Notes: generated from the letters alone by a model not told the origin. DNA of 48,701 nucleotides from JAYYPW01 sp036128855 (GCA_036128855.1 JAYYPW010000001.1:1-48701), one strand, 5' to 3'. Counted from the first letter of the stretch, positions 35,655-43,958 are shown. Numbers and translations are program-made.

Positions 35655-36377
35655 TTAAAACTGGTTCTCTTCTCCGAGGTAGTGCTCTATAACAGACTCA
35701 TTATTTTGTAGCTCATTGGGTGTTCCGTGTGCTAATATATGGCCATTATGTAAAACATATGCTTCGTTGCACAATGGTAGAGTTTCCTTAACGTTGTGGT
35801 CTGTTATTAAAATACCAACTTTGTCTTCTTCTTGAATTTTAACAATAAGGCGTTTTATTTCAGTTATTGCTTTAGGGTCAATTCCTGCAAAGGGTTCGTC
35901 AAGTAAAATGTATTTAGGTTCGCTTGCTAGCGCTCTTGCTATCTCAGTTCTGCGTCTTTGCCCACCAGATACTAGATTAGATTGAGTGTTAGCAACTTTT
36001 TCAAGTTGAAATCGTACTAAGAGTTCCTCTAGTTTTTCGTTTCTTTGCCAAAATTTCAAGTCACTTCTTAGCTCTAATACAGCGAGAATATTCTCTTTTA
36101 CAGTTAAGCCTCTAAAAATAGAACTATCTTGTGGTAAAAAACTAATACCTTTTTTAGCTCTCAAATGCGTAGGAAGACATGTTATATTCTCATCTTCTAA
36201 GTATAGGTTTCCTGTGCTAGCTTGGATGAGTCCAGTAATAATGTGAAAGCATGTCGATTTACCTGCACCATTTGGACCAAATAGACCAGTAATTTTCTCT
36301 TTTGGTATACTGATATTGATATTCTCACAAGCTGTAAAGTTGCGATACTCTTTGCTGATGTGTTCGGTTCTAATCAT
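35655..36377 (-). CDS. lptB: Lipopolysaccharide export ATPase LptB
   Basis: 240 aa (E. coli 241). The cytoplasmic ATPase that drives LPS from the inner to the outer membrane with LptFGC-A-DE. Walker A GPNGAGKSTCFHIITGLIQA, Q-loop region SFLPQDSSIFRGLTVKENI, signature LVSGGQRRRTEIARAL, Walker B YILLDEPFAGIDPKA and switch His in ITDHNVKETL are all present and match LptB closely. It overlaps the upstream MltD-like gene by 8 bases. lptA and lptC are not next to it. Confidence 0.95.
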   Translation of the reverse strand: MIRTEHISKEYRNFTACENINISIPKEKITGLFGPNGAGKSTCFHIITGLIQASTGNLYLEDENITCLPTHLRAKKGISFLPQDSSIFRGLTVKENILAVLELRSDLKFWQRNEKLEELLVRFQLEKVANTQSNLVSGGQRRRTEIARALASEPKYILLDEPFAGIDPKAITEIKRLIVKIQEEDKVGILITDHNVKETLPLCNEAYVLHNGHILAHGTPNELQNNESVIEHYLGEENQF

Positions 36378-37836
36378 AGTTTTGTAATTTAAGCTTTTGG
36401 TTGATTTTTAAAGTGTCTTTTTCAAGGTGGTTTATGGATTTAATTTTTTCTACAGTAGTGTTGTGACTTTTTGCGATACGATATAGGGAATCTCCTGGTT
36501 TTACTGTATAAACTTCTTGTTTCTGCCGGGTCCATAAAACAAGCCTTTGATTTTCTGTGATTGGATTAACCCGAGTGATATGATTCCATGCAGATATTTT
36601 TTCTTGAGATATGCGATACTCTTTACTAATACTTTCTAAAGTGTCTGTTTTTTTGACGTAGTGAATAATTTGTACTGGGCCAGGTCTTTTGTCTCCTGAT
36701 ATAATTGCTTCCTTTGAACTTAAGTGTGATATTGGTATGTAGGTTTTAATGTTTTTTGGAATGATAAGCTCCTGATTGATTCTTATCGAGTCTCCTTTGA
36801 GGCCATTTAGAGAGCGTATGTTCTCAGTAGATGTGTTGTACTTCTTAGCTAGCGTGGATAGATTGTCACCTCTCTTAACTTTATGATGCTGCCAATTTTT
36901 GGTCTGTAAAGGGTTTCGCTGATTTAATTTCGCATTACACCGCGAAGCTGTTTCATATGGTAATAGTAGTGTGATGTTTTGTTCTCCATGTGTTGCTTGT
37001 CTTCTCCAACCGGGATTTAGTGATCTTAGTGTAGCTGGATTAATCTTACATATCTCCTCTATTTGGGAGAAAGCGTAGTTTCGTTTTAGACTGATGGTAG
37101 AGAAATAGGGCGTGTTTTTCATTTCTGGTAGTGTAAAACCATATTTTTCTGGGTTAGCTATAATTGCTTGCAAAGCTAAGAGTTTGGGTAGATACTGTTT
37201 TGTTTCTTGGGCAAGGCTGTAATGCCAAATGTGTTTTTTGGGCTGTGGTTCTTGTCGGATTGCTCGTTTAACTCTGGTTTGACCTGCGTTGTAAGCTGAG
37301 ATAGCGTATTCCCAGTTTCCAGAAAAACCTCTGTGTAGGCTTTTAAGATGGGTTAGTGCAGCTTCTGTGGATAGCAGTATGTCTCTTCTATCGTCTTTCC
37401 AATAATCTATGTGTAGTTTAAGTGTGCTAGCAACACTCGGCATCATCTGCCATAAACCACTTGCTCCGGCTTTGGAGTGGGCGAAAGGGTCATTGTTACT
37501 CTCTACGTAAGGTAGTAGAGCAAGCTCGGCTGGCATATCGTTTTGTAAGACTGCAGCTAAAATATAGTGCATGTACATTTGGGATCGTTCGATTGTGGTA
37601 TAAAAACAGTGTTTATTAGCTTGGTAGTTTCTTATGTATTCTTTAACGACTGGGTCGTCGTCTGCTTGTTTAAGTTTGAAGTTTTGTCTTAAAACCTGCC
37701 AAAGTGATTTATCGAAATAGCATAACTTACAGGGTAGTTGTTCTATAGGATACTTGACTTTTATATGCTGGTATGACTTGTTTCCGAGGAGAAGAGAAAT
37801 AACCGATAAAAGAAATAGTGTTTTGAGATATTTCAT
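36370..37836 (-). CDS. mltD: Membrane-bound lytic transglycosylase D-like protein with three LysM domains
   Basis: 488 aa. After an N-terminal hydrophobic signal (residues 5-19, LKTLFLLSVISLLLG) comes an SLT domain at about 100-210: LPYVESNNDPFAHSKAGASG with the catalytic Glu, LWQMMPSVAS, and AISAYNAGQTRVKRAI. Three LysM domains follow, starting near KVKRGDNLSTLAKKYNTS, YVKKTDTLESISKEYRIS and TVKPGDSLYRIAKSHNTT. It cleaves glycan strands of peptidoglycan, and LysM domains hold it on the wall. No lipobox Cys is evident, so membrane attachment by a lipid is not supported. The gene sits 4 bases after gloB on the same strand. Confidence 0.88.
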   Translation of the reverse strand: MKYLKTLFLLSVISLLLGNKSYQHIKVKYPIEQLPCKLCYFDKSLWQVLRQNFKLKQADDDPVVKEYIRNYQANKHCFYTTIERSQMYMHYILAAVLQNDMPAELALLPYVESNNDPFAHSKAGASGLWQMMPSVASTLKLHIDYWKDDRRDILLSTEAALTHLKSLHRGFSGNWEYAISAYNAGQTRVKRAIRQEPQPKKHIWHYSLAQETKQYLPKLLALQAIIANPEKYGFTLPEMKNTPYFSTISLKRNYAFSQIEEICKINPATLRSLNPGWRRQATHGEQNITLLLPYETASRCNAKLNQRNPLQTKNWQHHKVKRGDNLSTLAKKYNTSTENIRSLNGLKGDSIRINQELIIPKNIKTYIPISHLSSKEAIISGDKRPGPVQIIHYVKKTDTLESISKEYRISQEKISAWNHITRVNPITENQRLVLWTRQKQEVYTVKPGDSLYRIAKSHNTTVEKIKSINHLEKDTLKINQKLKLQNYD

Positions 37837-37840
37837 CAGA

Positions 37841-38617
37841 TTAAGATTGGAATTTATCTTTTATATTACGTAATGCTACAAAAACTTCAAGTGCATCTTG
37901 ATAGGATTTTTTCGTAATCATTTCTATCTTACGACGAGTTTCGACTTCATGTGCCTTAAAAAATGGGTTAATCAGTTTTTCTTGTTGAAGAGTTGTTGGC
38001 AGTGAGGGCTGATTTTTAGAATGTTTATCCAGAGTATTTGCTTTGTATTGTTGTAGGTATTTTGAGTTTGGATAAATTTTTTCTGCAAAAAGTAAGTTAT
38101 CCAGTGTATATTCATGTGCAGGATAAATTTTTGTCTCTAAAGGCAGTTTGGTTATTTTACTTAAGGAGTTGTACATTTGCTCGTGTGAGCCCTCAAAGAT
38201 TCGGCCACATCCTCCTGAGAAGACTGTATCGCCTGGAAAAAGATAGCCGTCGTGGTAGTAGCAAATATGGTCTAGGGTGTGTCCAGGTGTATGTAGTATG
38301 TGCCAATCTCTAACCGGGTTCACCGATCTAAACACTTCTGTATCTTTTTCAATTATAGTATTTAGCATAAATGCATTAGATAAACTCTTAGGTCCTGTAA
38401 CTTTTGCACTGGGAAAATGATCTAGTAGCTTTTGCACGCCGTTAATGTGATCCCAATGATGGTGAGTTAGTAAGATATGGGTAACATTGACACCGTTTTT
38501 TTGGCTAAATTCAAGCACACCATCGGCTGTGCCTGGATCAATAACGGTTAATCCTTCTGTATCTTTAATAATCCAAATATAGTTGTCTTTGAGAGATTTT
38601 ATTGGCTCAATATGCAT
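37841..38617 (-). CDS. gloB: Hydroxyacylglutathione hydrolase (glyoxalase II)
   Basis: 258 aa (E. coli 251). A metallo-beta-lactamase-fold enzyme that hydrolyses S-lactoylglutathione in methylglyoxal detoxification. The metal site is LLTHHHWDHINGVQKL (HxHxDH). IIKDTEGLTVIDPGTADGVL, HTPGHTLDHICYY, LFPGDTVFSGGCGRIFEG and YPAHEYTLDNL follow the GloB pattern. The C-terminal glutathione-binding part ends in an Arg/Lys-rich helix. It is divergent from yafS, the order found in many gammaproteobacteria. Confidence 0.95.
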   Translation of the reverse strand: MHIEPIKSLKDNYIWIIKDTEGLTVIDPGTADGVLEFSQKNGVNVTHILLTHHHWDHINGVQKLLDHFPSAKVTGPKSLSNAFMLNTIIEKDTEVFRSVNPVRDWHILHTPGHTLDHICYYHDGYLFPGDTVFSGGCGRIFEGSHEQMYNSLSKITKLPLETKIYPAHEYTLDNLLFAEKIYPNSKYLQQYKANTLDKHSKNQPSLPTTLQQEKLINPFFKAHEVETRRKIEMITKKSYQDALEVFVALRNIKDKFQS

Positions 38618-38710
38618 TGGCAGGCGCTACCTAAATATCATCGTCTTGGTCAAACGTCTCTCATTGTGCTATGCTAGATTCAAAATATCAATCAGGTTTT
38701 ACTACATTTT

Positions 38711-39385
38711 ATGTGTGCAGAAAAAAAACCCACAAATTTCCAGCATTATGAAAAGTTTGTAAAGACAAAATCTTGGGTTAATCTGCATAGATATGAGTTA
38801 CACATGCTCGAACCCGTGTTTGAGCATTTCTGCCCCTTTCGCTGTTTGTACCTAGGTCCCGCTTTATCCAACAAAACTCTCAAGAAAAATGATGTAATAT
38901 TTGGAGCTAATGTTTTCTTTGACCATTATCCAGCTGATGTAATATTAGACTATGCTTGCTTTCCGTTCGCCGATCGGACATTTGATTTGATAATTTGTCC
39001 GCACATACATGAGCTCTCAGGTGATAATATAGGTCTTTTCCGGGAGCTTTCTAGGGTATTGGTACCAGAAGGTTTGTGTGTAGTGCTTGGTATAAACCCA
39101 TCTGGGATGCTGCAAGCAGGTAATTACGGCGGGCTAGGAAGTGGTTTTTCCTGGGTGTACAATGCCTATCCTCCGCAGGTTCTTAGAAAGATGTTGACAC
39201 AGTATCATTTTGAGTTTGTGTATCAACAGTATGGGATATATCATTTGTGGTTAGACAGCAATGTTTCTCTACAAACCGTTTCTAAGTGGTTGCCATCTGC
39301 AGGAGGTGTGTATAAACTGGTCTTTCGACTGCGTGAGCTTAATCCTGCCTATGTTGGTACTGCTATGGCTCAAGCAGCTACCTAG
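38711..39385 (+). CDS. YafS-like methyltransferase
   Basis: 224 aa. A class I SAM-dependent methyltransferase fold. RCLYLGPALSNKT (about residues 44-56) stands at the usual glycine-rich SAM loop but is degenerate. LDYACFPFADRTFDLIICPH matches the methyltransferase_11 motif II, followed by ELSRVLVPEGLCVVLGINP (motif III). The middle ends with the YafS-type GFSWVYNAYPPQVLRKML. The target is unknown. The position between gloB and rnhA is that of yafS in E. coli. Confidence 0.85.
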   Translation: MCAEKKPTNFQHYEKFVKTKSWVNLHRYELHMLEPVFEHFCPFRCLYLGPALSNKTLKKNDVIFGANVFFDHYPADVILDYACFPFADRTFDLIICPHIHELSGDNIGLFRELSRVLVPEGLCVVLGINPSGMLQAGNYGGLGSGFSWVYNAYPPQVLRKMLTQYHFEFVYQQYGIYHLWLDSNVSLQTVSKWLPSAGGVYKLVFRLRELNPAYVGTAMAQAAT

Positions 39386-39404
39386 TTTACAAGGATAGTG
39401 AGAA

Positions 39405-39872
39405 ATGAGTGATTCTTCTGATCAGATAGTAATATATACCGATGGCGCATGCCTTGGTAACCCTGGTCCTGGCGGTTGGGGCGCTTTGTTGCAGTTGGGG
39501 CAGCATGAGAAGATCCTACAAGGTAATGAAGCTGATACTACAAATAATAGAATGGAGCTACAAGCTGCTATATCTGCATTATCGGCCCTGAAGCGTCCAG
39601 CAAAAGTTATCCTGTACACGGATTCTAAATACTTAAAATCAGGTATGACACAGTGGGTACAAGGTTGGCAACAACGTGGATGGAAGTCTGCGAACCGTCA
39701 GCCCGTTAAAAATAAAGATCTTTGGCTTCAGTTAGTGGCTCTAGACTCGCAGCATACAATTTCTTGGCGCTGGGTGAAAGGGCACTCAGGTGATCCTTTA
39801 AATGAACGTGTTGACAGTATCGCCCATGAAGCTGCTTTAGCTGTTCAGAAGCAAGATAAGGAGGATCTATGA
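39405..39872 (+). CDS. rnhA: Ribonuclease HI
   Basis: 155 aa, exactly the E. coli length. It removes RNA from RNA-DNA hybrids, including R-loops and primers. The catalytic residues Asp13 (YTDGACLGNPGPGGWGALL), Glu51 (NNRMELQAA), Asp73 (LYTDSKYL) and Asp137 (ERVDSIA), and His127 in the WVKGHSGDPLNE loop, are all in place. Its stop overlaps the dnaQ start by ATGA, so the two are translationally coupled. Confidence 0.97.
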   Translation: MSDSSDQIVIYTDGACLGNPGPGGWGALLQLGQHEKILQGNEADTTNNRMELQAAISALSALKRPAKVILYTDSKYLKSGMTQWVQGWQQRGWKSANRQPVKNKDLWLQLVALDSQHTISWRWVKGHSGDPLNERVDSIAHEAALAVQKQDKEDL

Positions 39873-40531
39873 CACCAGAGTGTGTTGTGTTAGACACCGA
39901 GACGACCGGTTTATCATATCATGAAGACAGAATCATTGAAATTGGTGCTGTCAAAGTGCGTAGGGTAGATAGAAAAGTTTTATCTACCTTTCATGTTTAC
40001 CTAAATCCAGGTAGTAGAGGGAGCTCTGATGAAGCAATAAAAGTACATGGTATTACGAACGAATTTTTGAAAGATAAGCCAAGTTTCGCTGATGTGTATC
40101 ACGCCTTTCTAGGCTTTGTTACAGATTGTTCTTTGGTTATACACAATGCTACTTTTGATATGAGTTTTTTGCAGGCAGAATTGGATAGAGTTTCTTATCC
40201 TGTTCGCCTAGATTCCCTATGTCCCGTTGAAGACACATTAAAGATTGCAAAAAAACAGTATCCTGGGCAAAAGAATAATCTTGATGCATTATGTAATCGT
40301 CTAGGCATTGATATTTCTCACAGAACTTTACATGGTGCTCTTAAAGACGCGGATTTGCTTGTTAAGGTGTACTTTGCATTGCTTACTAATCAGCAAGCCT
40401 TTAGTATTACAACTCAAAATAATGATAGTGGAGAGAGGCTAGAAAAAGATTTGTTAGACTGGTCTAATAAAGCTGTGGTACTAGGTGCGACTGATGATGA
40501 TATCCTTGAAGATGAGCGCTTTTTCTCATGA
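39869..40531 (+). CDS. dnaQ: DNA polymerase III epsilon subunit, proofreading exonuclease
   Basis: 220 aa (E. coli 243). DEDDh 3'-5' exonuclease of the replicative polymerase. ExoI is VLDTETTGLSYHEDRIIEIG, ExoII is IHNATFDMSF, and ExoIII is HGALKDADLLVKVYFAL with the catalytic His. The C-terminal tail after residue about 185, which binds the alpha subunit in E. coli, is short here and acidic (DATDDDILEDE-like end). Coupled to rnhA through a 4-base overlap. A frame on the opposite strand, 39706-39897, is not real. Confidence 0.95.
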   Translation: MTPECVVLDTETTGLSYHEDRIIEIGAVKVRRVDRKVLSTFHVYLNPGSRGSSDEAIKVHGITNEFLKDKPSFADVYHAFLGFVTDCSLVIHNATFDMSFLQAELDRVSYPVRLDSLCPVEDTLKIAKKQYPGQKNNLDALCNRLGIDISHRTLHGALKDADLLVKVYFALLTNQQAFSITTQNNDSGERLEKDLLDWSNKAVVLGATDDDILEDERFFS

Positions 40532-40576
40532 ATTTCAAGTGTTGCTGTTGTCAATTTAACAAATATATGTTAAAAA

Positions 40577-41155
40577 ATGGATTTTACTAAGTTGCAGATG
40601 AAAAGCTTAACAAATAACAACTCCATTCAAATATCAACTAAATTGGTACAGTTGGTTACCTCTTCACTATATATTGTTACAGGTATTTTGTTATTTTTCG
40701 CGAGTTCACAAATACGCATTGAGTCGTATCCTGTTCCCTTCACATTGCAGACATTTGCTGTTATCGCGATAGGTCTTTTATATCCGCATAAACTTGGAAT
40801 TTACACGATACTATGCACCTATTTACTAACTAGTCTTGGGTTGCCTTTGTGTGCTGGATATGCATCAGGAGTGGCACCATTCTTTGGCCCAGGAGGTGGA
40901 TATCTTCTCGGGTTTTATTCTTGCGTTTGGTTTTTACATATGGTGGAGCCGCTGCGAAGGCAACAAGCTTATTCTGTATGGTTGTTGCAAGTCTTGTGTG
41001 CGCAGCTCATCATCTGGTTATCCGGATATTTTGGTTTGCTTAATTTTATGGATATGACACAAGCATTTTGGCAAGGCGTCTTTCCATTTATGATTACGGA
41101 TATGATAAAAGCTATCGCCGCAGTTTTCGTGGTAAGGGCTTTACTGATTCGTTGA
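40577..41155 (+). CDS. bioY: BioY biotin transporter
   Basis: 192 aa membrane protein with about six segments. Core signatures are ESYPVPFTLQTFAVIAIGLL, LTSLGLPLCAGYASGVAPFF and FGPGGGYLLGFYSC, followed by FPFMITDMIKAIAAVFVVRA near the end. BioY is the S-component of an ECF-type importer and binds biotin; solitary BioY is also reported to work in some bacteria. No EcfT or EcfA gene is next to it. The start has no strong ribosome-binding site. A second Met at residue 8 is an alternative start. Confidence 0.9.
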   Translation: MDFTKLQMKSLTNNNSIQISTKLVQLVTSSLYIVTGILLFFASSQIRIESYPVPFTLQTFAVIAIGLLYPHKLGIYTILCTYLLTSLGLPLCAGYASGVAPFFGPGGGYLLGFYSCVWFLHMVEPLRRQQAYSVWLLQVLCAQLIIWLSGYFGLLNFMDMTQAFWQGVFPFMITDMIKAIAAVFVVRALLIR

Positions 41156-41246
41156 AAAGGCTCAAGACTTTTATAGTTACAAAACACCTGAGCAATGCTC
41201 TCCATCACTTATTTACAACAAATATTTCATTTTATAACATAATTGC

Positions 41247-41275
41247 TTGACATGTGACTCCAAATGATGGAAAAT
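41247..41275 (+). promoter_or_regulatory. Predicted sigma70 promoter of the tRNA-tufB operon
   Basis: A consensus TTGACA (41247-41252), a 17-base spacer and GAAAAT (41270-41275) place transcription start near 41282, about 20 bases before tRNA-Tyr. The weak -10 lowers confidence. Confidence 0.5.
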
Positions 41276-41301
41276 TCTCGGTTTACAGGCATAGTGTTTT
41301 T

Positions 41302-41383
41302 GGAGGGGTTCCCGAGCGGTCAAAGGGATCAGACTGTAAATCTGACGGCTCAGCCTTCGCAGGTTCGAATCCTGCCCCCTCCA
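41302..41383 (+). tRNA. tRNA-Tyr(GUA)
   Basis: An 82-base class II tRNA with a long variable arm. Acceptor GGAGGGG pairs with CCCCTCC. The anticodon region CAGACTGTAAATCTG has anticodon GTA. CCA is not encoded. It is the first gene of the tufB operon, as in E. coli (tyrU). Confidence 0.95.
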
Positions 41384-41390
41384 CACAATT

Positions 41391-41461
<71 letters not shown>

Positions 41462-41486
41462 CTTATGGGGGTGTGGATTTATTCTC

Positions 41487-41559
<73 letters not shown>

Positions 41560-41574
41560 ATGAACACGAGCTTG

Positions 41575-41623
41575 TTAGGGTTAGGGCTTAGGCCTTAGGG
41601 TGGTGAGTAGTGATACTCACCAC
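41575..41623 (+). promoter_or_regulatory. TTAGGG repeats and a perfect GUGA hairpin between tRNA-Thr and tufB
   Basis: TTAGGG occurs at 41575-41580, 41581-41586 and 41595-41600, with TTAGG at 41588-41592 between. Directly after, a ten-base-pair perfect stem (left arm GTGGTGAGTA from 41600, right arm TACTCACCAC to 41623) is closed by a GTGA loop, a GNRA tetraloop in RNA. There is no T-run after it, so it is not a simple terminator. It could be a processing site that separates tRNA and mRNA, or an mRNA-stabilising leader of tufB. Confidence 0.6.
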
Positions 41624-41675
41624 AGAAAGCATGAATTAAAGCTGGTAGGTCAGCGCAAATGAAAGAGGTAATATA

Positions 41676-42836
41676 ATGGCACAAGAGAAGCATGATAGTG
41701 ATAAAATTGTAGTTAACGTCGGAACCATAGGTCACGTCGACCATGGTAAAACCACACTTACATCCGCGCTATGTGGACAAGAATTCGGTGCTATCGATAA
41801 AGCACCCGAAGAAAAAGCACGTGGTATCACCATTTCTACAGCTCACGTTGAGTACTTTACAGACAATAGACACTACTCTCACGTAGATTGTCCTGGACAC
41901 GCAGACTATGTAAAAAACATGATTACTGGTGCGGCACAGATGGACGGTGCCATACTTGTTGTGAATGCTGCAGATGGTCCTATGCCCCAGACAAAAGAGC
42001 ATATTCTGCTTGCACGACAGGTTGAGGTGCCTAAAATACTTGTCTATTTAAATAAAGCTGATATGGTCGATGATGAAGAGCTCCTTGAGCTTGTTGAGAT
42101 GGAGGTTCGTGAACTCCTAAATGCATATGACTTTCCAGGTGATGATACACCTGTAATTATCGGTAGTGCTCTTGAGGCTATGGAAGGCAAGGATACTGAG
42201 TACGGACTTAAGTCTATTCAAAAACTCAAAGAAGCAATGGACGAGTGGTTCACTGTCCCAGAAAGAGCTATCGATAAAGACTTTATGATGCCCGTTGAGG
42301 ATGTATTCTCTATATCCGGTCGTGGTACAGTTGTTACAGGTAAAATTGACCGTGGGATCATCAAAGTTGGTGAGCCTGTTGAGATCGTTGGGATCCGTGA
42401 GACTCAAACTACAACATGTACTGGTGTAGAGATGTTTAGACGTCTAATGGATCAAGGTAAAGCAGGAGATAACGTCGGATTGCTACTTCGAGGTTTGAAG
42501 CGTGATGATGTTGAGCGTGGTCAGGTTATAGCGAAGCCAGGTACAGTCAAACCACATACTAAATTCAAAGCCGAGGTATATATCTTAAATAAAGAAGAAG
42601 GCGGTCGTCATACTCCAATATTTAGTAATTATCGTCCACAATTCTATTTTAGAACCACAGATGTAACCGGTGCAATTGAGTTGCCAGCAGACGTTGAGAT
42701 GGTTATGCCTGGTGATAACACTTCATTTACTGTTACACTAATCTCGCCGATTGCAATGGAAAAGAACGTTCGATTTGCGATTCGTGAAGGTGGACGTACT
42801 GTGGGTTCAGGTGTAGTAACCGAAGTTGTTGAGTAA
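41676..42836 (+). CDS. tufB: Elongation factor Tu, with a shortened first helix
   Basis: 386 aa (E. coli 394). A GTPase that carries aminoacyl-tRNA to the ribosome. The P-loop is GHVDHGKT (19-26), the switch motif DCPGHADYVKNM is intact, and NKADMVDD gives guanine specificity. Domains 2 and 3 are typical (DVFSISGRGTVVTGKIDRGI, IREGGRTVGSGVV). Between the P-loop and the effector segment EEKARGITI, where E. coli has about 30 residues, this protein has 20 (SALCGQEFGAIDKAP replaces AAITTVLAK... up to DNAP), a ten-residue deletion in helix A and switch I. Some alphaproteobacterial EF-Tu also have a short loop here, but not this short as far as I recall. The start follows AGAGGT. It is the tufB copy, in the tRNA-tufB operon. 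Confidence 0.95.
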   Translation: MAQEKHDSDKIVVNVGTIGHVDHGKTTLTSALCGQEFGAIDKAPEEKARGITISTAHVEYFTDNRHYSHVDCPGHADYVKNMITGAAQMDGAILVVNAADGPMPQTKEHILLARQVEVPKILVYLNKADMVDDEELLELVEMEVRELLNAYDFPGDDTPVIIGSALEAMEGKDTEYGLKSIQKLKEAMDEWFTVPERAIDKDFMMPVEDVFSISGRGTVVTGKIDRGIIKVGEPVEIVGIRETQTTTCTGVEMFRRLMDQGKAGDNVGLLLRGLKRDDVERGQVIAKPGTVKPHTKFKAEVYILNKEEGGRHTPIFSNYRPQFYFRTTDVTGAIELPADVEMVMPGDNTSFTVTLISPIAMEKNVRFAIREGGRTVGSGVVTEVVE

Positions 42837-42865
42837 ATAATTTAAAGAGAGGGTATTCATTCCGA

Positions 42866-42938
42866 AGGTCAGTAGCTCAACTGGTAGAGCAGCGGTCTCC
42901 AAAACCGCAGGTTGTGGGTTCAAGTCCCTCCTGGCCTG
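42866..42938 (+). tRNA. tRNA-Trp(CCA)
   Basis: A 73-base cloverleaf. Acceptor AGGTCAG pairs with CTGGCCT. The stem GCGGT/ACCGC encloses CTCCAAA with anticodon CCA. The terminal CCA is not encoded. It lies between tufB and secE, a common gammaproteobacterial position. Confidence 0.96.
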
Positions 42939-42959
42939 GTCAAGAATTTAGTTTACATT

Positions 42960-43343
42960 ATGTCGATAAGTATGGTTGCAAAAAAAACACCTAACAGTAT
43001 GTCCAAAGATATATTTATTTGGATACTTGTATCAGTATTAGCTGTGGCTTGTAGTTATTTCTTATATTCATTTGATGAGAAATACGGAGTTTTTAGAGTG
43101 CTTCTATCCTTAGCTCTATTCGGCGGCCTCTCTTTTATATCTACTTACACGAGTCAAGGCTTACAATTGTCTTCTTTTCTGCAAACCTCATATAGTGAGA
43201 TGCGTCTTGTAGTGTGGCCAAGCAAAGAAGAGGTCTCTCGACTCTCAGTAGTCATTGTAATTAGTGTGATTGTAGTGTCGCTTCTACTTTGGTTCTTAGA
43301 TTCAACTTTAACAAGAATTTTTTCTTTCTTTCTAGGACAATAA
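42960..43343 (+). CDS. secE: Preprotein translocase subunit SecE
   Basis: 127 aa, as in E. coli. Three membrane segments are visible (about residues 18-37, 44-62 and 95-120), with the conserved cytoplasmic hinge YSEMRLVVWPSKEEVSRLS before the last one. SecE clamps SecY in the translocon. The start at 42960 is chosen over an upstream frame that only reads tRNA-Trp; ATG at 42972 is an alternative. The nusG start follows 2 bases after its stop. Confidence 0.93.
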   Translation: MSISMVAKKTPNSMSKDIFIWILVSVLAVACSYFLYSFDEKYGVFRVLLSLALFGGLSFISTYTSQGLQLSSFLQTSYSEMRLVVWPSKEEVSRLSVVIVISVIVVSLLLWFLDSTLTRIFSFFLGQ

Positions 43344-43345
43344 TC

Positions 43346-43942
43346 ATGGATATTGACAACATTAACGAATCTACACCGCCTAGTGCTCCTCAGCAATCAA
43401 ATAATCCACACTTCAAGTGGTATGTGATTAAAGTCGTAACAGGTTGCGAAAATAAGGTTGTTGAGGTCTTACAGCAGCGCGCTGAGGCCGCTGGTATGCA
43501 AGAATTCTTTGGTGAAGCATTAGTTCCGACCGAAGAAGTCATTGAGGTTCGTGCTGGTCAGAAACGTAAGTCTAAGCGTAAGTTTTTTCCAGGTTATATA
43601 CTTATGAATATGAATATGACCGACGAGGCTTGGCATTTTGCTAGACATCTTCCAAACGTTTTAGGTTTTGTCGGTGGTACAAGAAGTAAACCAATGCCGA
43701 TCAGCCAGAAAGAAGCTGATAAAATTTTTAGTCGTGTGAGTGAACATGTTGAATTGCCAAAGCATAAAGTTGTGTTTGAAACAGGCGAAGTAGTACGTGT
43801 CACAGATGGTCCATTCTCTGACTTTAATGGTGTAGTTGAAGATGTCAACTACGAGAAAAGTCGTCTTGTGGTCTCGGTGCTCATTTTTGGACGATCCACA
43901 CCAGTTGAGCTTGAGTTCTCCCAAGTAGAAAAAACAGTTTAG
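43346..43942 (+). CDS. nusG: Transcription termination/antitermination protein NusG
   Basis: 198 aa (E. coli 181), with an N-terminal polar extension of about 18 residues rich in Asn, Ser and Pro. The NGN domain begins KWYVIKVVTGCENKVVEVLQ, with FFPGYILMNMNM and HLPNVLGFVGG. The KOW domain has FETGEVVRVTDGPFSDFNGV. It binds RNA polymerase and Rho and promotes elongation. ATG at 43346 is used because the upstream extension overlaps the end of secE. Confidence 0.95.
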   Translation: MDIDNINESTPPSAPQQSNNPHFKWYVIKVVTGCENKVVEVLQQRAEAAGMQEFFGEALVPTEEVIEVRAGQKRKSKRKFFPGYILMNMNMTDEAWHFARHLPNVLGFVGGTRSKPMPISQKEADKIFSRVSEHVELPKHKVVFETGEVVRVTDGPFSDFNGVVEDVNYEKSRLVVSVLIFGRSTPVELEFSQVEKTV

Positions 43943-43958
43943 ATAAGAGGTATATATA

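Noticed and set aside
41575..41600. Telomere-type repeat marking a chromosome end
   Set aside because: Only three exact copies occur, inside a spacer of a conserved operon with genes on both sides.
42912..42959. N-terminal extension of SecE
   Set aside because: The frame overlaps tRNA-Trp, and the SecE length fits the start at 42960.
43289..43345. Upstream start for NusG
   Set aside because: It lies inside the 3' end of secE and adds unrelated hydrophobic residues.
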